From an uncultured Ruminococcus sp. (lineage in GTDB: Bacteria; Bacillota; Clostridia; Lachnospirales; Lachnospiraceae), in contig CAMMBV010000011.1 of the NCBI GenBank assembly GCA_946494335.1, forward strand, positions 1-64,000: 64,000 nucleotides of DNA. The letters are read 5' to 3'. Shown one piece after another: positions 1 through 8,771 of this stretch (within the stretch, counting starts at the first letter, position 1; every line of letters starts with the position of its first letter). The position numbers and the translations under genes are program-made. A model generated the notes under the pieces. It saw only the letters and a program-made list of their open reading frames with translations. It searched no databases and was not told the DNA's origin.

Positions 1-57
1 GGAACGGCAAAATTTTTTACACTTCTATTACTTCTTTATCGCACATAAGCAAAAGGT

Positions 58-184
58 GCAGGCTGAATGCGCAGGTTTACCTGCAGCAGGCTGCATGCGC
101 TTTTTGATATGGGCGGAACGCCCATTAAGCCCCAGACGAAAGCTGCATCAGCAGCGTCCGGCGGCAAGGCCGACGGGACTGGGG
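58..184. other. GC-rich intergenic region with nested hairpins
   Basis: No gene is supported in the first 228 bases. The stretch holds two near-identical 15-base direct copies at 58-72 and 86-100 (14 of 15 match), a hairpin GGGCG-gaa-CGCCC run at 111-123, and a three-way-junction-like unit closed by CCCCAG (130-135) and CTGGGG (179-184) that encloses GCTGC-atca-GCAGC (142-155) and a second GC hairpin. It lies just downstream of the minus-strand exporter gene, so it could be a 3' terminator or processing region, a repeat element, or an RNA. Function is unknown. Confidence 0.4.
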
Positions 185-228
185 CCTGCTGGCTGAAATT
201 AGCGACTCATGCCGGCAGCTCCTGTCTC

Positions 229-1089
229 TTACAGCAATGCCATAGCCACCGTACCCGCAGTCAGAAAACAAAGTCCCACCGCTGCCCTTTTGCTCAGTCT
301 TTCTCCGAAAACAAAATAGGAAAAGGCAACGGTGACCAGAATACTCAGTTTATCGATGGGCGTCACAACGCTGGCAGGCCCCTCCTGAAGAGCCCTGTAA
401 TAACACAGCCAGGATGCTCCCGTGGCGATACCGGAACCAAAGATAAAAGCCAGTTCCTTTTTGTCAACGCGCCTTACCTCCTTTCCTTTTCCTGTCACCA
501 GCACCATCATCCACGCCATGATAAGCACCACCACGGTACGGACTGCTGTCCCCAGATTGGAATCCACACCGGCAATTCCTATTTTTCCTAAAATAGCTGT
601 CAGACTGGCGAAAACGGCGGAACCTGCCGCATAAAGCATCCAGCTGCCCTTTGCTTTTTGTTCCTGCATTTCCTTTTTTTCTATCATCAGATATATTCCC
701 GCGGTGATGAAAACGACAGCCGCCGCTTTGGGAACACTGATTCCTTCCTGAAAAAATATCAGGGCAAACAAAATGGTGAGCACCGTACTGGATTTGTCAA
801 TGGGTACCACTTTATTGATTTCACCCGTCTGCAGAGCACGGAAATAGCAAAGCCAGGATGCTCCCGTGGCAGCTCCGGAAAGAATCAGAAATATAAAAGT
901 CCGGGAATCGACAAAGGCAAGCTGATCTGCCGATCCTCCGGCTAATACAATCCCCCAGGAAAACACCAGGACTACAATTGTTCTTAAGGCTGTCGCTGCT
1001 ACAGAATCCGTCTTTTGAATTCCACATTTTGCCAGAACAGAGGTAATGCCTGCAAACACAGCGGAACCGACGGCAAACAATATCCACAT
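229..1089 (-). CDS. EamA/DMT-family membrane exporter
   Basis: This 286-residue protein is almost entirely hydrophobic, with about ten membrane helices in two homologous halves: the motif GAATGASWLCYFRALQTG near residue 75 recurs as GSGIATGASWLCYYRALQ near residue 220. That internal duplication is the mark of the EamA drug/metabolite transporter superfamily in the inner membrane. The substrate cannot be told from sequence; amino-acid or metabolite efflux is usual in the family. The ATG at 1089 follows a good Shine-Dalgarno (GGGAGGAAAGG). It is transcribed away from the aromatic operon and has no partner gene, so it is probably monocistronic. Confidence 0.85.
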   Translation of the reverse strand: MWILFAVGSAVFAGITSVLAKCGIQKTDSVAATALRTIVVLVFSWGIVLAGGSADQLAFVDSRTFIFLILSGAATGASWLCYFRALQTGEINKVVPIDKSSTVLTILFALIFFQEGISVPKAAAVVFITAGIYLMIEKKEMQEQKAKGSWMLYAAGSAVFASLTAILGKIGIAGVDSNLGTAVRTVVVLIMAWMMVLVTGKGKEVRRVDKKELAFIFGSGIATGASWLCYYRALQEGPASVVTPIDKLSILVTVAFSYFVFGERLSKRAAVGLCFLTAGTVAMALL

Positions 1090-1251
1090 TTTCCTTTCCT
1101 CCCTCTCATTCTTTTGCAGGGTATACAGTCAATATTTTTTTCCATCTTTCTGTCTTCTATTCACTTATTTTATCACAGATCTTTTACCGATCATACAGAG
1201 GAGGCAGGAGGCAAAGGAAGTTCCGCCCCTGCATCTCACTTTAAACTGTTA

Positions 1252-1300
1252 AACTTTAAAGTTATAAAGTATTGACAATTTCCCTGACATGAATTAGAAT
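1252..1300 (+). promoter_or_regulatory. Promoter of aroF-tyrA-aroA with upstream palindrome
   Basis: A near-consensus vegetative promoter is seen: TTGACA at 1272-1277, a 17-base spacer and TAGAAT at 1295-1300, placing the transcript start about 30 bases before the aroF ATG. Just upstream lies the perfect 12-base palindrome AACTTTAAAGTT (1252-1263), with an extra ACTTTAAA copy at 1238-1245. This could be an operator, but no regulator is identified here. The leader is too short for a T-box or attenuator. Confidence 0.75.
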
Positions 1301-1338
1301 TAAAGCTGTTGATTTTTGTGAAAAATGAGGTAAAAACT

Positions 1339-2352
1339 ATGATTATTGTAATGAAGCCCGGCGCCCCCCAAAGCGCTGTCGACCACGTGAAAGAACTTGT
1401 TTTGAGCAAAGGGCTGGAGACTCATCTTTCCCAGGGAAAAGAAGTCACTATCATCGGCGTAGTCGGAAATAAGGACCGTCTGTGCAATGATAATATAGAG
1501 CTGATGCCCTTTGTGGATAAAATTGTCCCCGTGACAGAAAGCTATAAACTGACCAACAAAAAATTTCATCCTGAACCTTCCCGCATCCGGGTAGGAGACG
1601 TGGAAATCGGTCCCGACACCCTCACCGTCATGGCCGGACCCTGCGCAGTGGAAAATGAAGAACAGCTGATGACAATCGCCCGCGCCGTAAAAAAGGCCGG
1701 AGCGTCCTTTGTCCGCGGCGGCGCCTATAAACCCCGTACATCACCCTATTCCTTCCAGGGTCTTGAGGAAGAAGGTCTGCGGTATATGGCAGAAGCCGGA
1801 AAGGAAACGGGACTGAAAACCATCTGCGAGGTCATCAGCGCCGAAGCCATCAATGCGGCGGTAAAATATGTGGATATGATTCAGATCGGAGCCCGCAACA
1901 TGCAGAATTTCCAGCTTCTGCGGGAAGCAGGGCAGTCCGGTCTGCCTGTTCTTTTAAAGAGAGGTCTTGCAGCCACCATTGACGAGTGGCTCAACGCGGC
2001 GGAGTATATTATCTCCGCCGGAAATCCCAACGTGGTCCTCTGCGAAAGAGGAATCCGCACCTTTGAAACTTCAACAAGAAACACGCTGGATCTGAGCGCA
2101 GTGCCTGTCATCAAAGAAAAGTCTCATCTGCCTGTAATCGTGGATCCCAGCCATGCCACCGGCGTTTACTCCTATGTAAGCCCCCTGGCCAAGGCTGCCG
2201 TAGCCTGCGGTGCAGACGGTCTGATGATAGAAGTTCACAACGATCCGGCTCATGCCCTCTCTGACGGCCCCCAGTCTCTGACCTTTGAAAATTTCGACAG
2301 ACTGATGAATGAACTGCGGGGTTATATCAGACTGGCGGAAAGGAAACTGTAA
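1339..2352 (+). CDS. aroF: 3-deoxy-7-phosphoheptulonate synthase (DAHP synthase)
   Basis: It catalyses the first step of the shikimate pathway, joining PEP and erythrose 4-phosphate. The 337-residue product has an N-terminal ferredoxin-like (regulatory) domain of about 70 residues, then the class I-beta TIM barrel with AGPCAVENEEQ, RGGAYKPRTSPYSFQG, KRGLAATIDEWL, CERGIRTFE and VDPSHATG, which carry the metal and PEP contacts. I place the start at the ATG at 1339 (MIIVMKPGAP) rather than the in-frame codon at 1309, because a GAGGT site precedes it and the promoter would start the transcript near 1307. First gene of an operon with tyrA and aroA. Confidence 0.95.
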   Translation: MIIVMKPGAPQSAVDHVKELVLSKGLETHLSQGKEVTIIGVVGNKDRLCNDNIELMPFVDKIVPVTESYKLTNKKFHPEPSRIRVGDVEIGPDTLTVMAGPCAVENEEQLMTIARAVKKAGASFVRGGAYKPRTSPYSFQGLEEEGLRYMAEAGKETGLKTICEVISAEAINAAVKYVDMIQIGARNMQNFQLLREAGQSGLPVLLKRGLAATIDEWLNAAEYIISAGNPNVVLCERGIRTFETSTRNTLDLSAVPVIKEKSHLPVIVDPSHATGVYSYVSPLAKAAVACGADGLMIEVHNDPAHALSDGPQSLTFENFDRLMNELRGYIRLAERKL

Positions 2353-2354
2353 AA

Positions 2355-3452
2355 ATGGAAACTACCACTATCGGTTTTATCGGTCTTGGACTGATCGGCG
2401 GCTCCGTCGCAAAGGCGCTGCGCAAGTTTCATCCGGAATACCGCCTGATGGCCTATTCCGCCACGCCTGCCACTTTGGATATGGCAATGTCGGAGCATCT
2501 GATTGACGTATCCCTGAGTGCGCAGGACGAACGCTTCGGCCAGTGTGATTATATTTTCCTGTGTGCCCCCGTCTCCACCAATATACAGTATCTGGCTTTT
2601 TTGAAAAATATCATCAAGCCGGACTGTATCATTACGGACGTGGGAAGCGTCAAAGGCGAAATCCACAAAGCGGCAGCCGACCTGGGACTGGACAGTAATT
2701 TTATTGGCGGTCATCCCATGGCCGGTTCCGAAAAGACCGGTCTTAAAAACGCCAAAGATTATCTTCTTGAAAACGCCTACTATATGATTACTCCCGGCGG
2801 TGAAATCAATGTAACCCAGCTGGGAGATTTTCTGGAACTGGTAAAATCCATGGGCGCCATTCCTATGGTTCTCACCTATGAAGAACACGATTACATCACA
2901 GCGGCTGTCAGTCACCTTCCCCACATTGTGGCCGCATCTTTGGTCAACCTGATTCACAACCTGGATACACAAGACCAGCACATGCGGACAGTGGCTGCCG
3001 GAGGTTTCAAAGATATCACCCGGATTGCTTCCTCTTCTCCCGATATGTGGCAGCCCATCTGTCTGGAGAACAGCGTGCAGATCTCCCGGGTGCTGGATGA
3101 GTACATCCGTCTGCTGGTGCAGGCCAGATGCTGGGTGGATCAGGGCGAGTCCGCAGATATCTACCGTATGTTTGAAAACGCCAGAGAATACCGGGATGCC
3201 ATTCCCGACAATTTCAGCGGACCCATACGCAAAACCTACGATATCTACTGCGATATCTATGATGAAGCCGGCGGTATCGCAACCGTGGCAACCATGCTGG
3301 CCACCAACAACATCAGCATCAAAAACATCGGAATCATCCACAACCGGGAATTCGGTGAAGGCGTTCTGCGCATTGAATTTTACGATCAGGATGCCTGCAC
3401 CACAGCCGAGAAGATATTGTCGGACCGGAATTATACCTTACATAAAAGATAG
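2355..3452 (+). CDS. tyrA: Prephenate dehydrogenase
   Basis: This oxidises prephenate to 4-hydroxyphenylpyruvate in tyrosine synthesis. The 365-residue protein opens with the NAD-binding Rossmann motif GFIGLGLIGGSVAKAL. It continues with TDVGSVKG and GGHPMAGSEKTG, typical of the TyrA family active site, and an HLPHIVAASL helix. The last 80 residues (YDIYCDIYDEAGGIATVATMLATNNISIKNIGI) form an ACT-like domain, so allosteric control by tyrosine is likely by family knowledge. It begins 2 bases after aroF, so the two are translationally close in one operon. Confidence 0.95.
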   Translation: METTTIGFIGLGLIGGSVAKALRKFHPEYRLMAYSATPATLDMAMSEHLIDVSLSAQDERFGQCDYIFLCAPVSTNIQYLAFLKNIIKPDCIITDVGSVKGEIHKAAADLGLDSNFIGGHPMAGSEKTGLKNAKDYLLENAYYMITPGGEINVTQLGDFLELVKSMGAIPMVLTYEEHDYITAAVSHLPHIVAASLVNLIHNLDTQDQHMRTVAAGGFKDITRIASSSPDMWQPICLENSVQISRVLDEYIRLLVQARCWVDQGESADIYRMFENAREYRDAIPDNFSGPIRKTYDIYCDIYDEAGGIATVATMLATNNISIKNIGIIHNREFGEGVLRIEFYDQDACTTAEKILSDRNYTLHKR

Positions 3453-3461
3453 GAGTCATAT

Positions 3462-4739
3462 ATGGAAATCATCAGAAGCAAAGGACTAAAAGGAGAGCTT
3501 GCCGTTCCCGGCGACAAATCCATCTCCCACCGGGGAATTATGCTGGGGGCCATCTCCGACGGCGTGACGGAAATCACCAATTTTCTCCAGGGCGCCGACT
3601 GTCTCTCCACCATTTCCTGTTTTCGAAAAATGGGAATTTCCATTGAAAATGAAGGAAATGTGGTCCGCATTCATGGAAAAGGACTGAGAGGTTTAAAAGA
3701 ACCGGCCGAAATTTTAGATGCCGGAAACAGCGGCACCACTACCCGTCTGATTTCAGGCATTTTATGCGGTCAGAATTTTTCCTGTCAGCTGACGGGAGAC
3801 GATTCCATTCAGAAGCGCCCCATGAACCGGATCATAACCCCATTAAGGCAGATGGGGGCGGATATCAGCAGTCTGAAAGGAAACGGCTGCGCCCCGCTTT
3901 CCATTACCGGGAGAAATCTTCACGGAATCCATTACGCATCGCCTGTGGCATCCGCTCAGGTGAAATCCTGCGTTTTGCTGGCGGGTCTTTACGGCGACAG
4001 CCCCACCTCCGTCACGGAGCCGTACCTTTCCCGAAACCATACGGAGCTGATGCTGCGATACTTTGGAGCCGAAGTGTCCTCCGCGGACACCACCGCCTCT
4101 GTGCAGCCGGATCCTAAGATGACGGGACAGCACATCGAAGTGCCTGGGGATATCTCTTCCGCCGCCTATTTCATCGCTGCCGCCCTGATTGTACCTCACT
4201 CTGAAGTTCTGCTGAAAAACGTGGGCATCAATCCCACAAGGGACGGTATTTTAAGAGTATGCCGGCGGATGGGTGCAGACATCACCCTCTTAAATCAAAA
4301 GGACAGGGGCGGGGAGCTGACGGCTGATATTCTGGTAAAATCCAGTGATCTTAAGGGCGTCACCATCGAGGGAGAAATCATCCCCACACTGATTGATGAG
4401 ATTCCCATTATTGCCGTCCTGGCCGCACATGCCAGAGGTACAACCGTCATAAAAGACGCACAGGAACTGAAAGTAAAAGAATCCAACCGGATTGACGCTG
4501 TGGTTACGGAGATGTCCAGGATGGGTGCCTCCATTGAAGGTACCGATGATGGAATGATAATAAATGGCGGAACCGCACTTTGCGGCGCCGCCATCAACAG
4601 CCGTCAGGATCACCGGATCGCCATGTCCTTTGCCGTAGCCGGCATGACGGCCGACGGTGTCACCAGGATTGAAAATGATGAATGCATTTCCATTTCCTAT
4701 CCTGATTTTTTCCGCGATCTTGAAAGCCTTCAGAAATGA
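3462..4739 (+). CDS. aroA: 3-phosphoshikimate 1-carboxyvinyltransferase (EPSP synthase)
   Basis: It transfers the enolpyruvyl group of PEP to shikimate 3-phosphate. The 425-residue length is normal. Diagnostic motifs are GDKSISHRGIMLGAI near the start, LDAGNSGTTTRLISGIL, the segment DSIQKRPMNRII, and KESNRIDAVVTEM plus QDHRIAMSFAVAG near the end. It sits 9 bases after tyrA, last in the aromatic operon. It converges on the cobalt transporter ATPase gene with only a three-base gap and no visible terminator between them, so read-through antisense transcripts are possible. Confidence 0.95.
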   Translation: MEIIRSKGLKGELAVPGDKSISHRGIMLGAISDGVTEITNFLQGADCLSTISCFRKMGISIENEGNVVRIHGKGLRGLKEPAEILDAGNSGTTTRLISGILCGQNFSCQLTGDDSIQKRPMNRIITPLRQMGADISSLKGNGCAPLSITGRNLHGIHYASPVASAQVKSCVLLAGLYGDSPTSVTEPYLSRNHTELMLRYFGAEVSSADTTASVQPDPKMTGQHIEVPGDISSAAYFIAAALIVPHSEVLLKNVGINPTRDGILRVCRRMGADITLLNQKDRGGELTADILVKSSDLKGVTIEGEIIPTLIDEIPIIAVLAAHARGTTVIKDAQELKVKESNRIDAVVTEMSRMGASIEGTDDGMIINGGTALCGAAINSRQDHRIAMSFAVAGMTADGVTRIENDECISISYPDFFRDLESLQK

Positions 4740-4742
4740 TTT

Positions 4743-5588
4743 TCAGGAACTGATATTTTCAATATAGTTTTCCAGTGTTTTGAGATTTTTCGGCACGGGA
4801 AGGGATTCATCCAGAATTCCTTTCCTGCAGAGACTCTCAAAAAATTCCAGAACCACCGGCGGTTCCAGATTTGTTCTTTTCAGCACTTCTTTATCAGAAA
4901 ATACCCGCTGAGGATTTCCCTGCATCAGTACTCTCCCGTTTTCAAAAAGTATGACTTCATCCGCCCATTCATAGGCATAATTGACATCATGAGTCGCCAT
5001 CAAAACAGTGATGCCCTCCTCCGTCATCTGATCAACGATATGATTTACCATCACCGTGTGCCTGGGATCAAGGGCCGCAGCCGGCTCATCCAGAATGATG
5101 ATCTCCGGATGCATCACCAGAATATCGGCGATGGAAACCTGTTTTTTCTGCCCTCCGCTTAGGGCATGGGTAGGTTTCTGCCGAAAGGGTGTGATTTCCA
5201 GCTGCTGGATAATATCTTCCACCTCTTTTTTCACCCGTTCTTCCTCGATTCCCAGATTCAGCGGACCGAAGGATATTTCCTGATATACGCTGGCGCAGAA
5301 CAGCTGATTATCCGGGTCCTGAAAGACGATGCCCACTTTGCTTCTTAACTCCAGCAGGTCTTTTTTCTTATAGGACAGCTCCCGTCCATGAAAATACAGC
5401 TTTCCCGACTGGGGTTTCAGGATTCCGGTACAGCAGAGAAAAAAGGTGGACTTTCCGCTGCCATTGGCTCCCATAACCGCAATTTTTTGTCCCTTTTTTA
5501 TCTCCAGCGAAAGACCGTTTAAAGAATGGGTATTATCGTCGTCATAAGAAAATTTCAGATTTTCTGCTTTTATTATCGTATCATTCAT
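4743..5588 (-). CDS. cbiO: Cobalt ECF transporter ATP-binding subunit CbiO
   Basis: The 281-residue ATPase powers cobalt import with CbiM, CbiN and CbiQ. It shows a Walker A GANGSGKST, a Q-loop VFQDPDNQLF, the signature ALSGGQKKQVSIA, Walker B IIILDEPAAALDP and the switch histidine ATHDVNYAYEW. The DPDNQLF sequence after the Q-loop glutamine is typical of energy-coupling-factor ATPases. It is the last gene of cbiMNQO, 14 bases after cbiQ, and is expected to be repressed by cobalamin through the upstream riboswitch. Confidence 0.92.
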   Translation of the reverse strand: MNDTIIKAENLKFSYDDDNTHSLNGLSLEIKKGQKIAVMGANGSGKSTFFLCCTGILKPQSGKLYFHGRELSYKKKDLLELRSKVGIVFQDPDNQLFCASVYQEISFGPLNLGIEEERVKKEVEDIIQQLEITPFRQKPTHALSGGQKKQVSIADILVMHPEIIILDEPAAALDPRHTVMVNHIVDQMTEEGITVLMATHDVNYAYEWADEVILFENGRVLMQGNPQRVFSDKEVLKRTNLEPPVVLEFFESLCRKGILDESLPVPKNLKTLENYIENISS

Positions 5589-5602
5589 GCGAAAAACCTC
5601 CT

Positions 5603-6361
5603 CTACAGGGCGAAAGAAAACAGCAGCAGTTCAAAGCATACGATACCGGCAATCACCTTCTTTTTCGGAGGGTGATTTTCCGATAATACGCGTATTGTCC
5701 CGTCATAGCACCTGGCTTCCATAGAGTCGTACAGCTTCCCGGAACGGCTCACCGCCCGTATCATCAGTACGGAACCCAGCATGCCAAAAGATTTCAGCGA
5801 GGTTTTGTAGTCCCTGTTCCCCATCCGGCAGTCCTGGGATGTGGAAATGGCCGAAGCCGTATCCAGCAGAATGAAGATGAAACGGTAAATCAGAAGCATC
5901 ATCTCAATCATAAGCTTTGGACAGTGAAGACGACGCAGCACCTGCAAAATATCCGGCATCGGTGTGGTAAAGGACAGAAAATACAGACAGGAAACGGCTG
6001 CCAGAGCCGTCAGAACCAGACTGACTGCATAAAAAAAGGAATGACTGCTGGCCGTCAGATACCAGCCCCCGATGGGAAGGGCAAAAAGATCCAGCGGCGT
6101 ACGGCGGATATTGAACATGATGGCCGCCGTGCTCAGGATCAGAAAAGCCAGCGGTACCGTGAGAAAACGGACATAACGCGCGACAGGGATTCCCCCTTTC
6201 CACACGGTGAGAACCCCTGTCACAGCCAGAACAATCCCTGCCACTGCGGCCGAACGACTCATTACACAGATCAGCAGTGTAATAACCGCAAAGGCAAATT
6301 TTTCACCGGCATTTTCATACCTCAGCTTTGAATGATAACACATTTTATCAATGGTTATCAT
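5603..6361 (-). CDS. cbiQ: Cobalt ECF transporter transmembrane subunit CbiQ
   Basis: This 252-residue integral membrane protein couples the ATPase to the CbiMN substrate module. It has about five hydrophobic helices (for example AFAVITLLICVMSRSAAVAGIVLAV) and the T-component coupling helices with the motif MLGSVLMIRAVSRSGKLYDSMEARCYDG near residues 195-222, which matches the conserved Ala-Arg-Gly-type motif of the family. It overlaps cbiN by 14 bases, indicating translational coupling within the operon. Confidence 0.9.
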   Translation of the reverse strand: MITIDKMCYHSKLRYENAGEKFAFAVITLLICVMSRSAAVAGIVLAVTGVLTVWKGGIPVARYVRFLTVPLAFLILSTAAIMFNIRRTPLDLFALPIGGWYLTASSHSFFYAVSLVLTALAAVSCLYFLSFTTPMPDILQVLRRLHCPKLMIEMMLLIYRFIFILLDTASAISTSQDCRMGNRDYKTSLKSFGMLGSVLMIRAVSRSGKLYDSMEARCYDGTIRVLSENHPPKKKVIAGIVCFELLLFSFAL

Positions 6362-6662
6362 TTGTATCCTCTTTCATCCATTTTTTCCGTTCTACAAACC
6401 GTCCCATCACAAAGGCGATGATACCCACGCCAATCCCGGTCTGAATACAGAACAAAAGGCTTTCCACCTCTCCTGGCAGTTCTCCGCCCAGGATCCGTTC
6501 AAATACAGGCGTCGCCCAAGGTTCATAGGAAGAATCCACTTCCTCCACAACTACGCTCCCGGCGTCGTCTGATCCCCCGAATTCTGCGTCTTTTAAAGCA
6601 AACAGGGGAATAAAGGCAATCAATAAAACGGCAATAATCAATGCAATAACTGTTTTTTTCAT
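6348..6662 (-). CDS. cbiN: Cobalt transport accessory protein CbiN
   Basis: A 104-residue protein with two membrane helices (residues 4-22 and about 70-92) and an extracytoplasmic loop containing AEFGGSDDAG, which is the CbiN hallmark, and a SSYEPWATPV segment. CbiN associates with CbiM to open the metal site. It lies between cbiM (1 base away) and cbiQ (14-base overlap), the standard order. Small size and conserved order make the call secure. Confidence 0.88.
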   Translation of the reverse strand: MKKTVIALIIAVLLIAFIPLFALKDAEFGGSDDAGSVVVEEVDSSYEPWATPVFERILGGELPGEVESLLFCIQTGIGVGIIAFVMGRFVERKKWMKEDTNDNH

Positions 6663-6663
6663 A

Positions 6664-7410
6664 CTATTTTGCCTCCTTTAAAAATCCAACCGCACGAAGT
6701 TCCGGTTTTGCATAGCTTTCCAGACCCATGACAATCACTACAGTAATAATTCCTTCGATAATCGCCAGCGGCACCTGAGTGGGAGCAAAAACCGCAAGGA
6801 ATTTTCCCATGGCGCCGAAGATCGTCGTATCTGCGTGATGCGCAATGGCCATCTGAACCGCTGTCACGCAGTAAGTAAACAGATCCCCGATGGTTGCCGC
6901 CAGAAATACGCTGACCCGTTTATTTACGCCGGTCTTCTTACAGACAAAATATATGCCGTAAGAAACAAATGGTCCGGCAATGGCCATGGAAAATACATTC
7001 GCCCCCAGCGTCGTAAGTCCTCCGTGCGCCAGCAGAATAGCCTGAAACAAAAGAACGATAATGCCCAGAATGGAAACAGACGCAGGACCAAAAAGAATAG
7101 CTCCAAGGCCCGTTCCCGTCATATGAGAACAGCTTCCAGTCACGGAGGGAATCTTCAGTGAGGAAATCACAAAGATGAAGGCCCCCGACATGGCAAGCAG
7201 TGTGATCAGTTTTCTGTTTTGGCTGATGGTTTTTTTAATCGACATGAAACCTGCAATGAGAAAGGGTACGCACAGCACGCCCCAGGCAATGCAGAAGGCT
7301 CCCGGAAGATATCCCTCCATAATGTGCATGGCGCTGACATTGGGGACAATTCCGAACATCAGTGCAAACGCAGCAGCCAGTGTGATAATTTTCTTTTGTC
7401 TTTTACTCAT
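6664..7410 (-). CDS. cbiM: Cobalt ECF transporter S-component CbiM
   Basis: The 248-residue membrane protein binds Co2+ through its N-terminal loop. A signal-like helix (residues 8-24) precedes the sequence MHIMEGYLPG; in CbiM the N-terminal Met-His and a following His chelate the metal after processing. GSCSHMTGTGLGAILFGP carries the further conserved His. I start at the ATG at 7410 (MSKRQKK), preceded by GGGAGAAG, because the longer in-frame start at 7458 lies inside the riboswitch terminator. First gene of the cobalt operon. Confidence 0.92.
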   Translation of the reverse strand: MSKRQKKIITLAAAFALMFGIVPNVSAMHIMEGYLPGAFCIAWGVLCVPFLIAGFMSIKKTISQNRKLITLLAMSGAFIFVISSLKIPSVTGSCSHMTGTGLGAILFGPASVSILGIIVLLFQAILLAHGGLTTLGANVFSMAIAGPFVSYGIYFVCKKTGVNKRVSVFLAATIGDLFTYCVTAVQMAIAHHADTTIFGAMGKFLAVFAPTQVPLAIIEGIITVVIVMGLESYAKPELRAVGFLKEAK

Positions 7411-7435
7411 TTTTCTTCTCCCTTCTGATTCTGTT

Positions 7436-7472
7436 TTTACAAAGAAAAAACCTGTCACAATGACAGGCTATC
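7436..7472 (-). terminator. Intrinsic terminator of the B12 riboswitch
   Basis: On the minus strand, CCTGTCA-ttg-TGACAGG is followed directly by a run of six T. It lies between the cobalamin aptamer and the cbiM start, so it is the expression platform that stops transcription when cobalamin is bound. Confidence 0.85.
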
Positions 7473-7559
7473 AGAAGAACAAGAGGTCCCAGCGTATACT
7501 AAGAATTGAATGCTATGAGCCAACCTGTTCTTACACAAGCCATCGTTCGTAACCTGTGT

Positions 7560-7735
7560 AAATCGCATGTACAAGGCAGGTCTTCTGACTCAGGCTTTGG
7601 CACTGTACCCGGCCTTCCCAGGAGATAATCCCAGTGACATATACAGATACAGCTCATCCATTACAGCGGCGTGACCGTGTGAGATTTTCACTCAGCTTCC
7701 CTATTCTTCTGTTAAAACAGACACCTTTGTACATT
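7560..7735 (-). ncRNA. Cobalamin riboswitch
   Basis: Read on the minus strand, the leader contains the B12 box AGTCAGAAGACCTGCC (about 7575-7592), the upstream GTCACGCCGCTGTAATGG segment, GGGAAGGCCGGG and an AGTGCCAAAGCCTGAG segment, in the order found in AdoCbl aptamers. It is followed by an intrinsic terminator and the cobalt importer genes, so cobalamin should turn off cobalt uptake. Confidence 0.95.
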
Positions 7736-7746
7736 CAATTCTCTTT

Positions 7747-7774
7747 ATTATAACATGCCTCCTGCTTTTGTCAA
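7747..7774 (-). promoter_or_regulatory. Promoter of cbiMNQO
   Basis: Minus-strand TTGACA (7769-7774), 16-base spacer and a perfect TATAAT (7747-7752). The predicted transcript begins near 7740, just ahead of the riboswitch. Confidence 0.8.
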
Positions 7775-7797
7775 TTCTTTTCACATTCCAAATTTTC

Positions 7798-7836
7798 AAA
7801 AAAACTCCGTCCGAAAAAATTCGGACGAAGTTTTCA
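7798..7836 (-). terminator. Terminator after smsB
   Basis: Minus-strand hairpin ACTTCGTCCGAA-tttt-TTCGGACGGAGT followed by seven T, starting 12 bases past the smsB stop. It ends the K+/Fe-S operon before the cobalt operon promoter. Confidence 0.85.
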
Positions 7837-7847
7837 TCTGCGTATAC

Positions 7848-8771
7848 TTATCTTAAAAATCCTTCTATAATTTTCTGCTCCGCTTCGGCCTCCGTAAGCC
7901 CCAGCGTCTTAAGTTTCATAATCTGCTCTCCGGCTATTTTCCCAATCGCAGCCTCATGAATCAAAGAAGCGTCAATATTTCCCGCAAAGAGCTCCGGAGC
8001 AGCGTTTACCTTGCCGTTTTCCGCCAGAATTGCATCACATTCCGAGTGTCCGGTACATCTGCAGTTCCCGCTGATTTTGGAGTGATAATCCTGACGGGAA
8101 TTTCCCCTCGCCACAGACCGGGAAATAAGATCCACACCGGAATCCTCCCCTTCCAGCGTCACGTCAAAATCACTGACAGCTTCATCCTCACCGTCTGTCA
8201 TCAGTCTCTCATGAATGATCAGCCTGGCCCTGGCAGCCAGTTTTGCCGTAGTTTTGCGAAACGTTCTGTCCACACCGCCGATCTGGATGGTGTCCATCTC
8301 CAGAACCGCTTCCTCGCCCAGTTCAATGTCCGTCACCGGATCAATCCTGCGAAAACCTGTTCCGGTTCCCGTTCCGATATGTTTTTCCTGATACAGTACA
8401 TGGGCGCCTTTGTCCAGGAAAAACCGGTGGATTCCATTATGCTTCGCCTGTCCCTCATTGTCTGTATGAACACCGCATCCGGCCACGATGGTCACGTCCG
8501 CACCGGCTCCCACGTAAAAATCATTATAAACCAGATCGTCCACGCCGCCATGGGTTACGCAGGCGGGAATATAAACCGTCTCTTTCTGAGCCTTCGGACT
8601 GATACGGATAATAAGACCCGGGGCATCCTCTTTTGATTCAATGACGATGTTTCTGGATGACCGCCGTCCGGCACACTGTCCGTTTTCACGGATATTGTAG
8701 GCGATTCCGTCTTCCGCCTCCCCGTCCCAGTCAGAAACTGTCTTCAGCATCTCTTTTGTAATTTCATCCAT
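7848..8771 (-). CDS. smsB: SufB/SufD-like Fe-S scaffold protein (SmsB type)
   Basis: A 307-residue SufBD-core protein. It is much shorter than classical SufB (about 470) and lacks the long N-terminal domain. The beta-helix core spans roughly residues 60-250, with HRFFLDKGAHVLYQEKH, GNSRQDYHSKISGNCRCTGHSECDAIL and a final FAGNIDASLIHEAAIGKI; the Cys-rich CRCTGHSEC stretch and the C-terminal Glu/His are candidate cluster ligands. Paired with one SufC-like ATPase and no SufD, SufS or SufU nearby, it fits the minimal Suf-like (SMS) system of anaerobes. GTG (8774) and ATG (8771) are both possible starts; either couples to the smsC stop. Confidence 0.82.
   Translation of the reverse strand: MDEITKEMLKTVSDWDGEAEDGIAYNIRENGQCAGRRSSRNIVIESKEDAPGLIIRISPKAQKETVYIPACVTHGGVDDLVYNDFYVGAGADVTIVAGCGVHTDNEGQAKHNGIHRFFLDKGAHVLYQEKHIGTGTGTGFRRIDPVTDIELGEEAVLEMDTIQIGGVDRTFRKTTAKLAARARLIIHERLMTDGEDEAVSDFDVTLEGEDSGVDLISRSVARGNSRQDYHSKISGNCRCTGHSECDAILAENGKVNAAPELFAGNIDASLIHEAAIGKIAGEQIMKLKTLGLTEAEAEQKIIEGFLR

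Noticed and set aside
2322..3341. Long minus-strand ORF (339 codons) antisense to tyrA
   Set aside because: Composition typical of a mirror frame, no SD, and tyrA motifs are complete on the plus strand.
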